64,000 bases of DNA from an uncultured Faecalicatena sp. GTDB lineage: Bacteria; Bacillota; Clostridia; Lachnospirales; Lachnospiraceae. The position numbers and the translations under genes were made by a program. Numbering within the stretch: the first letter of the stretch is position 1; every line of letters begins with the position of its first letter. Below the pieces are notes generated by a model. It searched no databases, had not been told where the DNA came from, and saw nothing but the letters and a program-made list of their open reading frames with translations. Below are positions 36,133 to 44,380 of the stretch, piece after piece. The stretch is taken from assembly GCA_948468385.1 (NCBI GenBank), contig CAOKHZ010000012.1, positions 58,606 through 122,605 of the forward strand. The letters run 5' to 3'.

Positions 36133-36231
36133 AATCTTATTTTTACTACATATCATCTTACATCTTCTATTATCGGCAAAATCCCGTTGGAATTAAGTTG
36201 TTTTTGTGAAAAAAATTATTTTTTTTCTGTT
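36123..36231. other. Predicted invertible promoter segment (flagellar phase switch)
   Basis: About 107 bp, very A/T-rich, lie between the two inverted sites. On the minus strand the segment contains a sigma-28-like promoter; on the + strand I see no convincing promoter. The next genes downstream are the CsrA-domain gene and flagellin. Recombination between sites in inverted orientation would flip the segment and turn the promoter towards them. In the orientation given, the switch should be OFF. Confidence 0.75.
36170..36196 (-). promoter_or_regulatory. Sigma-28 (SigD/FliA)-like promoter facing away from flagellin
   Basis: On the minus strand GCCGATAA (36177 down to 36170) matches the flagellar sigma factor -10 consensus completely. 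TTAA lies 15 bases upstream (36193-36196); TAAT at a 14-base spacing is an alternative. Both match TAAA at three of four positions. It fires leftward into the 3' end of the recombinase gene in this orientation. Confidence 0.7.
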
Positions 36232-36259
36232 GGTTCAAAAAGTACACTTTCTGAACCAG
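36231..36259 (+). repeat. Right inverted recombination site
   Basis: The core 36232-36257 reads GGTTCAAAAAGT, central AC, ACTTTCTGAACC. Its central dinucleotide is the complement of that in the left site, so the two sites are in opposite orientation, as needed for inversion rather than deletion. From here to 36384 there are only short hairpins (for example GATGC/GCATC near 36260-36275) and the ribosome binding site of the next gene. Confidence 0.85.
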
Positions 36260-36384
36260 GATGCTTGTAGGCATCGTCATCTTACTGGTCGAGGGTCATG
36301 CCGGCAGGCATCGTTACCATATCGGTTGGAGACCGTACGGCAGAGGGGTTACTCCTCATAAATAGCAACAAGGAGGTTTCTATT

Positions 36385-36858
36385 ATGCTTTCATTGCAGA
36401 TGAAGTCGGGAGAGTATGTCACCATCGGGGAAGACGTGGTGGTGCAGGTGTTTAAGGAGTCAGGACCACAGTTTCGCATTTCCATCAAGGCACCGAAGGA
36501 AGTTTCGATTATGCGGGGAAAAGTATTGGAGCGTGATGGAGAGCAGCGTCCCGAAGGCTTGTTAGACCGAAAGCCGAAACGTTCGCCATCGGATAAGAAA
36601 CGCTACGCGCAATATCTCCAGAAAGTGGAAAAGCGGCAGGAGGATTATCACAGCGGCCAGGAAATTTATGCCGGAGTCTTATATCAGTTGGGCGAGATAC
36701 TGGATGATCCAAACCACAAATTGCGGCGGCGGGAACTGGAACTTGTGCGGACGCAGGTGAGGGAACTGGCGCAGATTTGGGAAAGCCTAAATGACGGAAT
36801 CAACAATGCAGGCAGAAAGCAGAAAAAAGGAAATGACGGCAATGCAGAAAGCGCATGA
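36385..36858 (+). CDS. csrA: CsrA-domain protein with a long C-terminal extension
   Basis: CsrA binds GGA-containing mRNA hairpins; in Bacillus it represses flagellin translation. Residues 1-55 match CsrA: MLSLQMKSGEYVTIG, then VVVQVF, FRISIKAPKEVSIMRGKVLE. Ordinary CsrA is 60-75 aa, whereas this protein has 157, with about 100 extra residues that are basic and then helical (KRSPSDKKRYAQYLQKVEKR, RRRELELVRTQVRELAQIW). The extension is not one I recognise; it might provide a FliW-like or other control surface. AAGGAGG (36370-36376) sets the start at 36385. It lies between the invertible promoter and flagellin and is probably cotranscribed with it. Confidence 0.8.
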   Translation: MLSLQMKSGEYVTIGEDVVVQVFKESGPQFRISIKAPKEVSIMRGKVLERDGEQRPEGLLDRKPKRSPSDKKRYAQYLQKVEKRQEDYHSGQEIYAGVLYQLGEILDDPNHKLRRRELELVRTQVRELAQIWESLNDGINNAGRKQKKGNDGNAESA

Positions 36859-37142
36859 GAAGATGTGACGATTTGGTTTCACCCGGTATCGCGAACCGGT
36901 TGAAATAGATTTGCGCCGGGACACCTTGTGAAAGGTGGCCGCCGAGAGTTTCGGACAAGATGGCCATGGCGGTCGGAACTTGAAGGGGCGCGGGAAGTAA
37001 GAAACGTGCCGTGAAACGGCAAACAACAAGGACGGAAGACAAAAAGGAAAACCAAAACCAAAAACAATAACGTGAAACAAGAAGTGAAGTGCCGTAATAG
37101 GATGTGAAAGCACTCTAAACACAAATTCAAGGAGGTATAATT
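36859..37142 (+). promoter_or_regulatory. Structured 284-base flagellin leader with GGA motifs
   Basis: No good promoter was found here; the closest sigma-28-like box, GCCGTAAT at 37091-37098, lacks a -35. The leader has an 11-bp hairpin (36877-36887 with 36895-36905, one mismatch), a 6-bp hairpin (36922-36937), a GCCGT/ACGGC hairpin near 37009-37021, and several GGA motifs, including AGGATG (37099-37104) and the flagellin AAGGAGG itself. Paired GGA sites upstream of and over the ribosome binding site resemble the CsrA control region of Bacillus hag. Confidence 0.5.
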
Positions 37143-38861
37143 ATGAGAATTCAACACAACATCGCAGCATTAAATTCTTACAGAAACTTAACAGTAAACA
37201 ATAGCGCGGTTTCCAAGAACCTGGAGAAACTGTCCTCTGGCTACAGAATCAATCGCGCGGGCGACGACGCGGCAGGCTTGGCTATTTCCGAGAAGATGCG
37301 CGCACAGATCACCGGTCTGAAGACCGCCCAGAAGAATGCCAACGACGGTATTTCTTTGGTACAGACGGCCGAGGGTGCGTTGACGGAAGTTCACTCCATG
37401 CTGAATCGTATGGTGGAACTGGCTGACCAGTCCGCGAATGGAACCTATCAGGACGAAGTAGACCGTGAGAACCTGCAGAAGGAAGTGAAGTCTCTGCAGG
37501 ATGAAATTAACCGTATCGCTGACAGCACGAACTTCAACGGAATCAATCTGTTGGACGGCTCCTTGTCTTCTAAGGGCGGAGCTGGTTCGGTGACGGTTAA
37601 TGGCGTGCCGAGCAAGAAGTCGGAAGGTGTAAAGGGTGTGTTTGAAAGCAGCCAGTCATATGATGCAAACGGCACGGCTCCTTTTGCTTTCGTAAACGGT
37701 GATGAATTCCGATATACAGTGGCACTGGATGACGGAAGAGCGCATACAGTTACATTGAAGGCCGAAAAGAATGAACAGAATGAAATATGGCTTGTTGGAG
37801 AGAGCGGACAGAAGTATCAGGTTACACAAGACAACGCGACCACGCCGAATGGTAAGGCGGCAGCAACTGTTGCTGAAATTGACTCGGCGGTTCTTACAGA
37901 GTTGAATAAGAGTTTTATTGCAAAGGACTATAACATTTCGAGTAACAGCGGGAAATTCACGTTCACAGCTATTAACGAGGGAACCACGACACCCAGAATC
38001 AAGACGGTAGATGCCGATTGGACGGTAGCGGGAGTAGAGAATAATGCGACTACTGCAGAAGATATTGGTGTTACAATGACGACAGAGCCTAGGGATGTTG
38101 GCCGTGAAATTGCGGCAGCAGACGTTGTGCTGTATAACGGCAAGAACTACGACGATGCCGTGTTCACCATTAATGGCCATAAATTTGTAATCGCGACCGG
38201 AGGTTTGAACGGAGCAAGTCTTGGAGCTAACGGCACGGACATGAACGCGGCGTCCGGGGTTGGAGAGGATGTCACGGTTCTGGTCGCAGAAAGCGGGAAA
38301 CATGGGTTGGAACAGACAGATAAGAACTTCCAGCAGAACATCGACAAGATTGCCGAGGTTACTGGCTTGAAAGTGACGGATGCTGTCGCTGAAACAACTA
38401 ACAGCAATGGTATAGCCCCGGGTGCAGGTATCCGTATCAGCATCGACCCGAAGAGCGACAAGGGCGGTCTTGAACTCCAGATTGGTGACACGTCCGATTC
38501 CTTCAATAAGATGCGTGTATCCGTGAGCGACATGCACACGAAGGCAATGGGTATCGGCAATGTTGATATCAGTACCCAGCAGGGAGCGTCCGACGCGGTT
38601 AAGAGGATTAAGGATGCCATCAATTATGTATCTTCTGCTCGTGGTGACTTGGGTGCCCTTCAGAACCGTCTGGAGCATACGATTAACAACCTGAGTGTGA
38701 CGGCCGAGAACATGACCGCTGCCGAGAGCCGTATCCGTGACGTGGACATGGCAGAGGAAATGATGGCTTACACGAAGAACAACATTCTCGTGCAGGCATC
38801 TCAGGCCATGTTGGCTCAGGCCAATCAGATTCCGCAGGGCGTATTGCAGCTTCTTCAGTAA
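37143..38861 (+). CDS. hag: Flagellin
   Basis: The filament protein is 572 aa. The conserved N-terminal D0/D1 part (about 1-150) begins [16 protein letters not shown] and includes [24 protein letters not shown] and [15 protein letters not shown]. The C-terminal part (about 475-572) contains [16 protein letters not shown] and ends in the [17 protein letters not shown] helix. The middle 320 residues are a variable, Thr/Asn/Ser-rich surface domain, the usual place for O-glycosylation. The start follows AAGGAGG. It is followed by two strong inverted repeats and then a glycosyltransferase gene. Expression is probably controlled by the upstream invertible promoter and CsrA. Confidence 0.97.
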   Translation: MRIQHNIAALNSYRNLTVNNSAVSKNLEKLSSGYRINRAGDDAAGLAISEKMRAQITGLKTAQKNANDGISLVQTAEGALTEVHSMLNRMVELADQSANGTYQDEVDRENLQKEVKSLQDEINRIADSTNFNGINLLDGSLSSKGGAGSVTVNGVPSKKSEGVKGVFESSQSYDANGTAPFAFVNGDEFRYTVALDDGRAHTVTLKAEKNEQNEIWLVGESGQKYQVTQDNATTPNGKAAATVAEIDSAVLTELNKSFIAKDYNISSNSGKFTFTAINEGTTTPRIKTVDADWTVAGVENNATTAEDIGVTMTTEPRDVGREIAAADVVLYNGKNYDDAVFTINGHKFVIATGGLNGASLGANGTDMNAASGVGEDVTVLVAESGKHGLEQTDKNFQQNIDKIAEVTGLKVTDAVAETTNSNGIAPGAGIRISIDPKSDKGGLELQIGDTSDSFNKMRVSVSDMHTKAMGIGNVDISTQQGASDAVKRIKDAINYVSSARGDLGALQNRLEHTINNLSVTAENMTAAESRIRDVDMAEEMMAYTKNNILVQASQAMLAQANQIPQGVLQLLQ

Positions 38862-38915
38862 GCAAACGTCATATAGTGCCACATGAAAATGTGGTCAAAT
38901 GGTTGAGAATCTTAG

Positions 38916-38952
38916 GGGAAACGATAAGACGGAAACGGTTTTATCGTTTCCC
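38916..38952 (+). terminator. Hairpin after flagellin
   Basis: GGGAAACGATAA and TTATCGTTTCCC pair perfectly, with extra inner pairs (about 15 bp total) around a 7-base loop. There is no long T tract afterwards (ATTAAAAATGG), so termination efficiency is uncertain. Confidence 0.6.
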
Positions 38953-38971
38953 ATTAAAAATGGCGGGATTG

Positions 38972-39023
38972 TCCGTAGACAAAAGCCGAGGTGGTTTTGA
39001 CGGCCTTGGCTTTTGTCTACGGA
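38972..39023 (+). repeat. Perfect 16-bp inverted repeat after flagellin
   Basis: TCCGTAGACAAAAGCC (38972-38987) and its exact complement (39008-39023) are 20 bases apart. There is no T tract. It may be a second terminator or mRNA-stabilising stem, or a protein binding site. The 39024-39094 stretch before the glycosyltransferase shows no clear promoter. Confidence 0.75.
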
Positions 39024-39094
39024 TAAGTAAAGAATAGAATTATTTACGAACCGTGGATGTTTTGTAGTTCATTAAAAAGGCAGAATTGTGAATT

Positions 39095-41233
39095 ATGGCA
39101 AAAAAGAAGCTGGCTCGACCAACATTGTCGATTGGAATTATATATAAAAATGAGATTCGTTGTCTGGAACGATGTCTTTCGTCCCTTGCTCCCTTGCGTA
39201 AGCGAGTCCCGTGTGAGTTGATTATGGCAGATACCGGATCCGAGGACGGGAGCAGGGAGATTGCCGCCCGCCATGCGGATGTTTTATTTGATTTTCCGTG
39301 GGTGGATGATTTTTCGGCGGCAAGAAATGCCGTGTTGAAAAAAGCCACGGGAGAATGGTATCTAAGCATTGACGCGGATGAATGGTTGGATAAGGATATT
39401 TCGGAGTTGGCTGGGTTCTTTCATGGTTCTTATGCAAAAAGCGGGGAAATCGTTTCCCTGATTGTGCGTAATTATTATCTTTCGGACTCTGATTCGGAGT
39501 ATGCGGACATTCAAGGACTTCGCTTGGTAAGACGCATGCCGTGGACGAAGTTTGAAGGAAGGATTCACGAGAGGTTTGTTCCACCGGCTGGGCGCGGGTG
39601 GAACATCACGACTCTTGGCCGAACCGTATTGCATCATGACGGTTATGTATGTCTGAACGAGGGGCATGGGGAGGAAAAGCTGGAACGAAATCTGACGCTT
39701 TTGCGGAAGGAGCTAGAAGATGCCCCGGAAGATTTGAATGTTTTATTGCAGTACATGGAAAGCGGCAGGGACACATCGGATTGGTATGATGTGCTAAAAA
39801 AGGCAGTGGAATTGGTGGAACGAAAATGCCCTTTATGGGATTACGATGGTCCCGTGATTTTCCGTCATGCCGTGATGGACGCTTTTGAACGGAAGCTCCC
39901 CGAGTTCGAGGAGTGGATTGCCCGTTCTGAAACATGGTTTCCAAATTCGTTCTTCACTCGTATTGATGTGGAGTATCTTGCTTGTGGGCATAGCTGGGAG
40001 AAAAAGGATTATGCGGATTGCGTGCGGCGAGGGAAACGTTACTTGCAGGCGATGAAGGATTATCGTAATAACCGGGGAGAACGGCTGACACTGATGAGCA
40101 GTGCCTTGTTGTTTGGCTCTGTTCATGATGAGCAGCAGATACGGATTTATATGGCTCGGGCGTGGGTGGAGGAAGGAGAACATCAAAAGGCTTTGCAGCT
40201 TTTGGAAAGGCTTGACGGTATCTTGACGGACGAGACGCATGCGAAACATTTGTTGTCCGCACTGTCCCGTATCCAGGCAGAGAGTACATGTGATACTTCG
40301 ATTGTGATAAGACGCATTTTCAAAAGTGACTGTCAAAATGTGTATCTAAACGCCGTTCCAAGTCGTTCGGACAGTGGTTTGACGACTGGTAACCAATGTA
40401 TTTGTGGGAATGACAGCTCGAATTTGGAACAAAGTCAAATGAAAGTGGAACGGGCGGCCGAACATTTCCAGAGCATGTTTATGCAGGAAGGTATGCGGTT
40501 GTTTTCAAGGGAATATAGGGAAAAGGAACAAGGTGCAAAATATTATTATCATCCCGCATACACGTTGTTTCTTCCGCTTTCAGAGGAGTGTGATTTGGGA
40601 CGTGCCGCCGCGGTATTGGAGACGGGTGACTTAAATGAGATTAAGAAATGGCTTGTAAAAGTGGAAGAATGGTCACGATTCCCTATGGAGGCGTTATTCC
40701 ATGCGATTTCCCTAGGATTGGATTTTCCCGTAGAGGGGATTGACTTTAGCCAGGAAGAAATGTCTGCCTTGGTGAGTATGTTTGACTGGAAAGCGGACGG
40801 TGACGGTATGGCGGTGGCGAGATTTTTTGTGAAGTCAGAAAAAGCACTTTTGGAAAAAGAATTGGGTCAGGAAACGCTTAAAAAAGAAAACTTGCCGTTG
40901 TTGCAAAGCAAACACCGGTTCGGATGGCATTGTGTTCGCGCGTTTGAGGCATTGGAAACGGGAGATTTTACGAAATACGTGAGGGAACTTCGAGAAAGCC
41001 TTGAGGAGAATCCGAACATGAGCGACATGGTGGAATATTTAGTAAATCATACTCCCCAACTTCAAGAAAGAAAACGGAGGAAAGAGGAAGCATCGGCAGA
41101 ACTGCTCGCACTTGCAGAACAAGTAAAGATGATTTTGGCAAACTATGAGCCAGATAATCCGACGGTCGCCGCTTTGAAAAGCAGTCCGGCATATCAGAAA
41201 GTGGCATGGCTGCTGGAGGAAGAGGCAGGGTAA
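39095..41233 (+). CDS. GT2 glycosyltransferase with C-terminal repeat region, probable flagellin glycosyltransferase
   Basis: The N-terminal 230 residues are a family 2 glycosyltransferase: LSIGIIYKNEIRCLERCLSSL, MADTGSEDGSREIA and LSIDADEWLDKDI with the metal-binding DxD-like motif. The remaining 480 residues are helical and TPR-like, with repeated ARAWVEEGEHQKALQLLERL-type pairs. This architecture is shared by flagellin glycosyltransferases of clostridia and by the S-glycosyltransferase SunS. Its place directly after flagellin supports O-GlcNAc-type transfer to flagellin, which is an inference. The start is weak: an AAAAAGG lies about 14 bases upstream. Confidence 0.85.
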   Translation: MAKKKLARPTLSIGIIYKNEIRCLERCLSSLAPLRKRVPCELIMADTGSEDGSREIAARHADVLFDFPWVDDFSAARNAVLKKATGEWYLSIDADEWLDKDISELAGFFHGSYAKSGEIVSLIVRNYYLSDSDSEYADIQGLRLVRRMPWTKFEGRIHERFVPPAGRGWNITTLGRTVLHHDGYVCLNEGHGEEKLERNLTLLRKELEDAPEDLNVLLQYMESGRDTSDWYDVLKKAVELVERKCPLWDYDGPVIFRHAVMDAFERKLPEFEEWIARSETWFPNSFFTRIDVEYLACGHSWEKKDYADCVRRGKRYLQAMKDYRNNRGERLTLMSSALLFGSVHDEQQIRIYMARAWVEEGEHQKALQLLERLDGILTDETHAKHLLSALSRIQAESTCDTSIVIRRIFKSDCQNVYLNAVPSRSDSGLTTGNQCICGNDSSNLEQSQMKVERAAEHFQSMFMQEGMRLFSREYREKEQGAKYYYHPAYTLFLPLSEECDLGRAAAVLETGDLNEIKKWLVKVEEWSRFPMEALFHAISLGLDFPVEGIDFSQEEMSALVSMFDWKADGDGMAVARFFVKSEKALLEKELGQETLKKENLPLLQSKHRFGWHCVRAFEALETGDFTKYVRELRESLEENPNMSDMVEYLVNHTPQLQERKRRKEEASAELLALAEQVKMILANYEPDNPTVAALKSSPAYQKVAWLLEEEAG

Positions 41234-41351
41234 ACAATGCTTATGGTTTATTATTGTAGATGAAAAGCAATAGAAAATAATGGAGGTACCGAAACGTGTC
41301 CAGTAAGGCAAAAAAGCAATAGAAAAATGCGAAGAAGAAAACATCGCCGAA

Positions 41352-41798
41352 ATGGACGAGGCGGAATTCGTGGAACCGGGATATTACACGGTCAATATGA
41401 ATACAGAATGGCATTTCTCAAAAGGTGATGCCGTTTCGGAGGACGCAAGGGTGGATAACTTGGTAGAATCAGGCGACTGGAGGTACAGAGGCAACCGTCA
41501 CCGTGGGACTTGCAGGAAATGCAAATAATTATGAGACCACTTACAATACTACTTCAAGCAAATACGAATATACTGTTAAAAGTGGAACGCCAGATACGGC
41601 ACTTGAAATTCCCGCTAATTTGGGAACCGAGGACAAAAAAGCCAATGGAGTTACCGCTGTAAATTGGAAGGCAAGGAGATGCTCGCAGGTGGAAATATAA
41701 CTTATGCTGATTCAACAGTTACCGTATCCGTCAAGGGCGTTAATTATTTCAGAGGCCTTGCAGATGCCTCAAGATGTTGTTCGTTATTTCCATCATAG
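41352..41798 (+). pseudogene. Decayed gene for a secreted or surface-type protein
   Basis: Three fragments in different frames can be joined. From ATG 41352 comes YYTVNMNTEWHFSKGDA. From about 41479 a frame gives GGTEATVTVGLAGNANNY and TTSSKYEYTVKSGTPDT. Near 41670 another shift leads to EMLAGGNITYADSTVTVSVKG and a stop at 41796-41798. The Thr/Val/Gly-rich beta-type sequence resembles Ig-like or flagellin-like surface domains. It has no signal peptide left and no intact frame. It marks the boundary between the G/C-richer flagellin part and the A/T-richer cluster. Nothing else is recognisable in 41234-41351. Confidence 0.6.
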
Positions 41799-41817
41799 GA
41801 TGTATGGGAGAAAAGGT

Positions 41818-43335
41818 ATGGCAGAAATCATTGTAAATTATTTAGAAACGGTAGCACGACAATTCCCTCAAAAAATAGCTTACATGGATGGACATCAAAC
41901 TCTTACATTTCAAACTTTGAGAAATAAAGTATTATGCGTGGCACAAGCGTTGATTCAGAGAAATATAAAAAAAAGCCCAATTGCAATATGCCTTGAAGAG
42001 AAAATAGAATGTATTGTCTGTCTTTTGGGGATTGCATATAGCGGAAATTTTTACATAATACTTGATGCGGACATGCCACAGGAAAGAACAAAAAAGATAT
42101 TAAATACCTTACGACCTAAAATGCTTATCACGAACGAGAAGCACGATTATGACATTTTGTCTAGTTACAACAGCATGGAAACAGTACATTATCAACATCT
42201 TCAAAAAAATAAGTCGGGCGAAATTTCTATTCAGAGAATTTTGGACGGTATTCGGGATTCAGACATACTATGCGTTACATTTACATCTGGTTCCACGGGG
42301 ATGCCCAAAGGAGTTATAACCTCGCATCGAGCTATGATGGACGAAATTGATACTTTGGTGAAAACACTGAGATTCAAGAATAATGATGTTTTTGCAAACC
42401 AGTTTCCATTATATTTTATAGCTTCTATCGTAGATGTTTTTGGTGCATTAAAGGTCGGCGCAACTGTTTGTTTTATTCCCCCAAAATTGTTGTATTCTCC
42501 CCAAAAATTAATTGACTATATTGTTGAAAAGGAAGTAACCGTCCTTGTCTGGGCACCATCACTATTACGGTTGGTTGCGAATTATAACGTGCTTGAAACA
42601 TTAGACTCTCATAAAATACGGAAAATATTATTTGTGGGTGAGCCAATACAAATGCCGACGCTAAAAAAATGGGTGGAAGCGTGTCCACAGACAATGTTCG
42701 TCAACATATATGGTACGACGGAGACAACGCTTGGAGGATTCTACCATATTGTTAAAACGCCTATATCGGAATTTGAACCATTACCTATGGGAATTCCGTT
42801 TGAACATACAGATGCATTCATTTTGAACGAATACGGGAAAAAAGTAAAAAAGGGTGAAATAGGAGAACTGTTTATTAGAAGTTCAACATTGGCAAACGGT
42901 TACATTGAAAACACGCAAGAAACAAGTCATAAATTTGTTAAAAATTTCAAAAATTGTTCGGAAGAAGAGCGCATATATAGAACCGGCGATTTGGTTTTCC
43001 AAAACGCGCATGATGAACTTGTATACGTGGGACGAAAAGATTTTCAAATTAAACGGCATGGATACAGAATCGAGCTGGAAGAAATCGAATTTTGTGTTAC
43101 GACAATTCGGGATGTGACAGAGTGTTGTTGTGTATATGCACCTGATTTGCAAAAACTTATATTGTTTTTTTGCGGAAATATAAATGAAATTGCACTTATC
43201 GAGGATATCAGAAAATTGCTTCCCAAATATATGATACCAGACCGTGTGGTAAAGATAAAAAAATTACCGAGAAATCCAAATGGGAAAATCAATCGAAACG
43301 AAATGCGTAAACGAGTTCCTCAATATTTATCATAA
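41818..43335 (+). CDS. AMP-forming adenylation enzyme (DltA/NRPS A-domain type)
   Basis: The enzyme activates a carboxylic or amino acid as acyl-AMP and loads it on a carrier protein. Core motifs are clear: TFTSGSTGMPKG (about 155-166), NIYGTTETT (about 297-305), YRTGD and the C-terminal NGKINRNEMR with the catalytic Lys. 505 aa is the size of a stand-alone A domain such as DltA. GGGAGAAAAGG directly precedes ATG 41818; the open frame extends further upstream into pseudogene sequence. A carrier protein gene follows 47 bases later, so the two form a loading pair. The substrate is not predictable by eye. Confidence 0.88.
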   Translation: MAEIIVNYLETVARQFPQKIAYMDGHQTLTFQTLRNKVLCVAQALIQRNIKKSPIAICLEEKIECIVCLLGIAYSGNFYIILDADMPQERTKKILNTLRPKMLITNEKHDYDILSSYNSMETVHYQHLQKNKSGEISIQRILDGIRDSDILCVTFTSGSTGMPKGVITSHRAMMDEIDTLVKTLRFKNNDVFANQFPLYFIASIVDVFGALKVGATVCFIPPKLLYSPQKLIDYIVEKEVTVLVWAPSLLRLVANYNVLETLDSHKIRKILFVGEPIQMPTLKKWVEACPQTMFVNIYGTTETTLGGFYHIVKTPISEFEPLPMGIPFEHTDAFILNEYGKKVKKGEIGELFIRSSTLANGYIENTQETSHKFVKNFKNCSEEERIYRTGDLVFQNAHDELVYVGRKDFQIKRHGYRIELEEIEFCVTTIRDVTECCCVYAPDLQKLILFFCGNINEIALIEDIRKLLPKYMIPDRVVKIKKLPRNPNGKINRNEMRKRVPQYLS

Positions 43336-43363
43336 ATCATCATTATTTATCATAAATCATCAT
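43324..43363 (+). repeat. Perfect tandem duplication of 20 bp at the end of the adenylation gene
   Basis: TATTTATCATAAATCATCAT occurs twice in succession (43324-43343, 43344-43363). The first copy contains the TAA stop codon of the adenylation gene. It looks like a recent replication slip. Confidence 0.9.
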
Positions 43364-43382
43364 TATTTTGGAGAAGAAAAAA

Positions 43383-43646
43383 ATGAAGGCAGAAATCAAG
43401 GAAGAAATCAATGGGAAAATCAGGGAATGTATAAAGGCGGTAAAGGGTGAATATTTCATTCATGAATATAACTTGCTTTCCGAGGAGTTATTAAGTTCAT
43501 TTGATATCTTGGATCTTGTAACCAGATTAGAAGAATGTTTCGATATGAAATTTCCAAGGGATATCATTTTGCCTGAAAATTTTGAGAGCATAAATGCGAT
43601 TGAGAAATTGTTACTCATGGAAATTCAGAAGAAAGAGCAAAAATAA
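43383..43646 (+). CDS. Acyl/aminoacyl carrier protein (DltC/ACP-like)
   Basis: The 87-aa acidic helical protein has the carrier-protein pattern ELLSSFDILDLVTRLEECFDM. Ser39 in the LSSF stretch corresponds to the phosphopantetheine-bearing Ser, with the usual preceding Asp replaced by Ser. The following RDIILPENFESI fits helix III. The start at 43383 has GGAG at 43370-43373; an upstream TTG at 43368 is less likely. It probably receives the substrate activated by the preceding adenylation enzyme. Confidence 0.8.
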   Translation: MKAEIKEEINGKIRECIKAVKGEYFIHEYNLLSEELLSSFDILDLVTRLEECFDMKFPRDIILPENFESINAIEKLLLMEIQKKEQK

Positions 43647-43647
43647 A

Positions 43648-44364
43648 ATGGCAAAGGCATTGATATTTGCAGGTGGCTCGGGACAACGCATGAATACCCG
43701 TTCCAAGCCAAAACAATTTTTGGAGATGTATGGAAAACCCATTATCATTTATACGATAGAACATTTTGAACAGCATAAGGATATTGACGATATCACGGTC
43801 GTATGTATCAAAGGCTGGGTGGAAGAACTTAGAAAGCAACTTAAAAAATATGGTATCACAAAAGTATCCCTGATTACCGAAGGTGGAAATACTGGACATG
43901 ATTCCATTTACCTTGGCCTTAGTGCCATGCGTCCGGTAACGTCCGACAATGAAATCATATTAATTCATGATGGTGTGCGGCCATTGATTAATGCAGAATT
44001 AATCAGTAAAAACATTGATACTGTAAATCGGTTTGGGAATGCAATCACTGTAGAGGCCGTGAGAGAAAGTGTGATCCGTTGTATTGACGGGCAAAATATC
44101 GCGGAAGTCCCCCCCAGAGAACAAATGTATGTTGCAAAAGCGCCGCAGGCTTTTTACTTCGGAGATATTTTAAGGCTTTACGACATGGCACAAGAAGATG
44201 GTTTAAAAACTATTGATTCGTCACATCTTTGTAATATATACAAGGTGCCAATGCACATGGTAAAAAGCACTAAAAATAATATAAAAATTACCGAGCCTGC
44301 TGATTTTTATATTTTTAGGGCATTGTATGAAGCGATAGAGGGACAGCAAATCTTTGGAATATAA
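43648..44364 (+). CDS. IspD/TarI-family cytidylyltransferase
   Basis: The enzyme transfers CMP from CTP to a sugar- or polyol-phosphate. Signatures are ALIFAGGSGQRM with the CTP-binding glycine loop, KPKQFLEMYGKPI, IHDGVRPLI and the KITEPADF metal/phosphate region. 238 aa matches IspD and TarI. In this setting a CDP-polyol-type donor for surface glycan assembly is more likely than isoprenoid synthesis, because a CDP-glycerol-transferase-like gene lies nearby. The ATG at 43648 comes 1 base after the carrier protein stop and has only a weak purine-rich site. Confidence 0.88.
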   Translation: MAKALIFAGGSGQRMNTRSKPKQFLEMYGKPIIIYTIEHFEQHKDIDDITVVCIKGWVEELRKQLKKYGITKVSLITEGGNTGHDSIYLGLSAMRPVTSDNEIILIHDGVRPLINAELISKNIDTVNRFGNAITVEAVRESVIRCIDGQNIAEVPPREQMYVAKAPQAFYFGDILRLYDMAQEDGLKTIDSSHLCNIYKVPMHMVKSTKNNIKITEPADFYIFRALYEAIEGQQIFGI

Positions 44365-44380
44365 TTATAAGGAGCTTAAC

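Noticed and set aside
36097-36257. The two recombination sites as ends of an insertion element or as a terminator
   Set aside because: The enclosed 107 bp contain no gene, each site is a quasi-palindrome with an asymmetric central dinucleotide, and neither is followed by a T tract as an intrinsic terminator needs.
37091-37098. GCCGTAAT as a flagellin sigma-28 promoter
   Set aside because: It lacks the central A of GCCGATAA and has no TAAA-like box 14-16 bases upstream.
37656-38882. 408-codon minus-strand frame opposite flagellin
   Set aside because: It is a shadow of the flagellin codons; no start signal and no recognisable domain.
43648-44364. Housekeeping ispD of the isoprenoid pathway
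   Set aside because: Possible by sequence, but its placement inside the glycan operon near a CDP-glycerol-transferase-like gene makes a TarI-like role more likely; no other isoprenoid gene is present.
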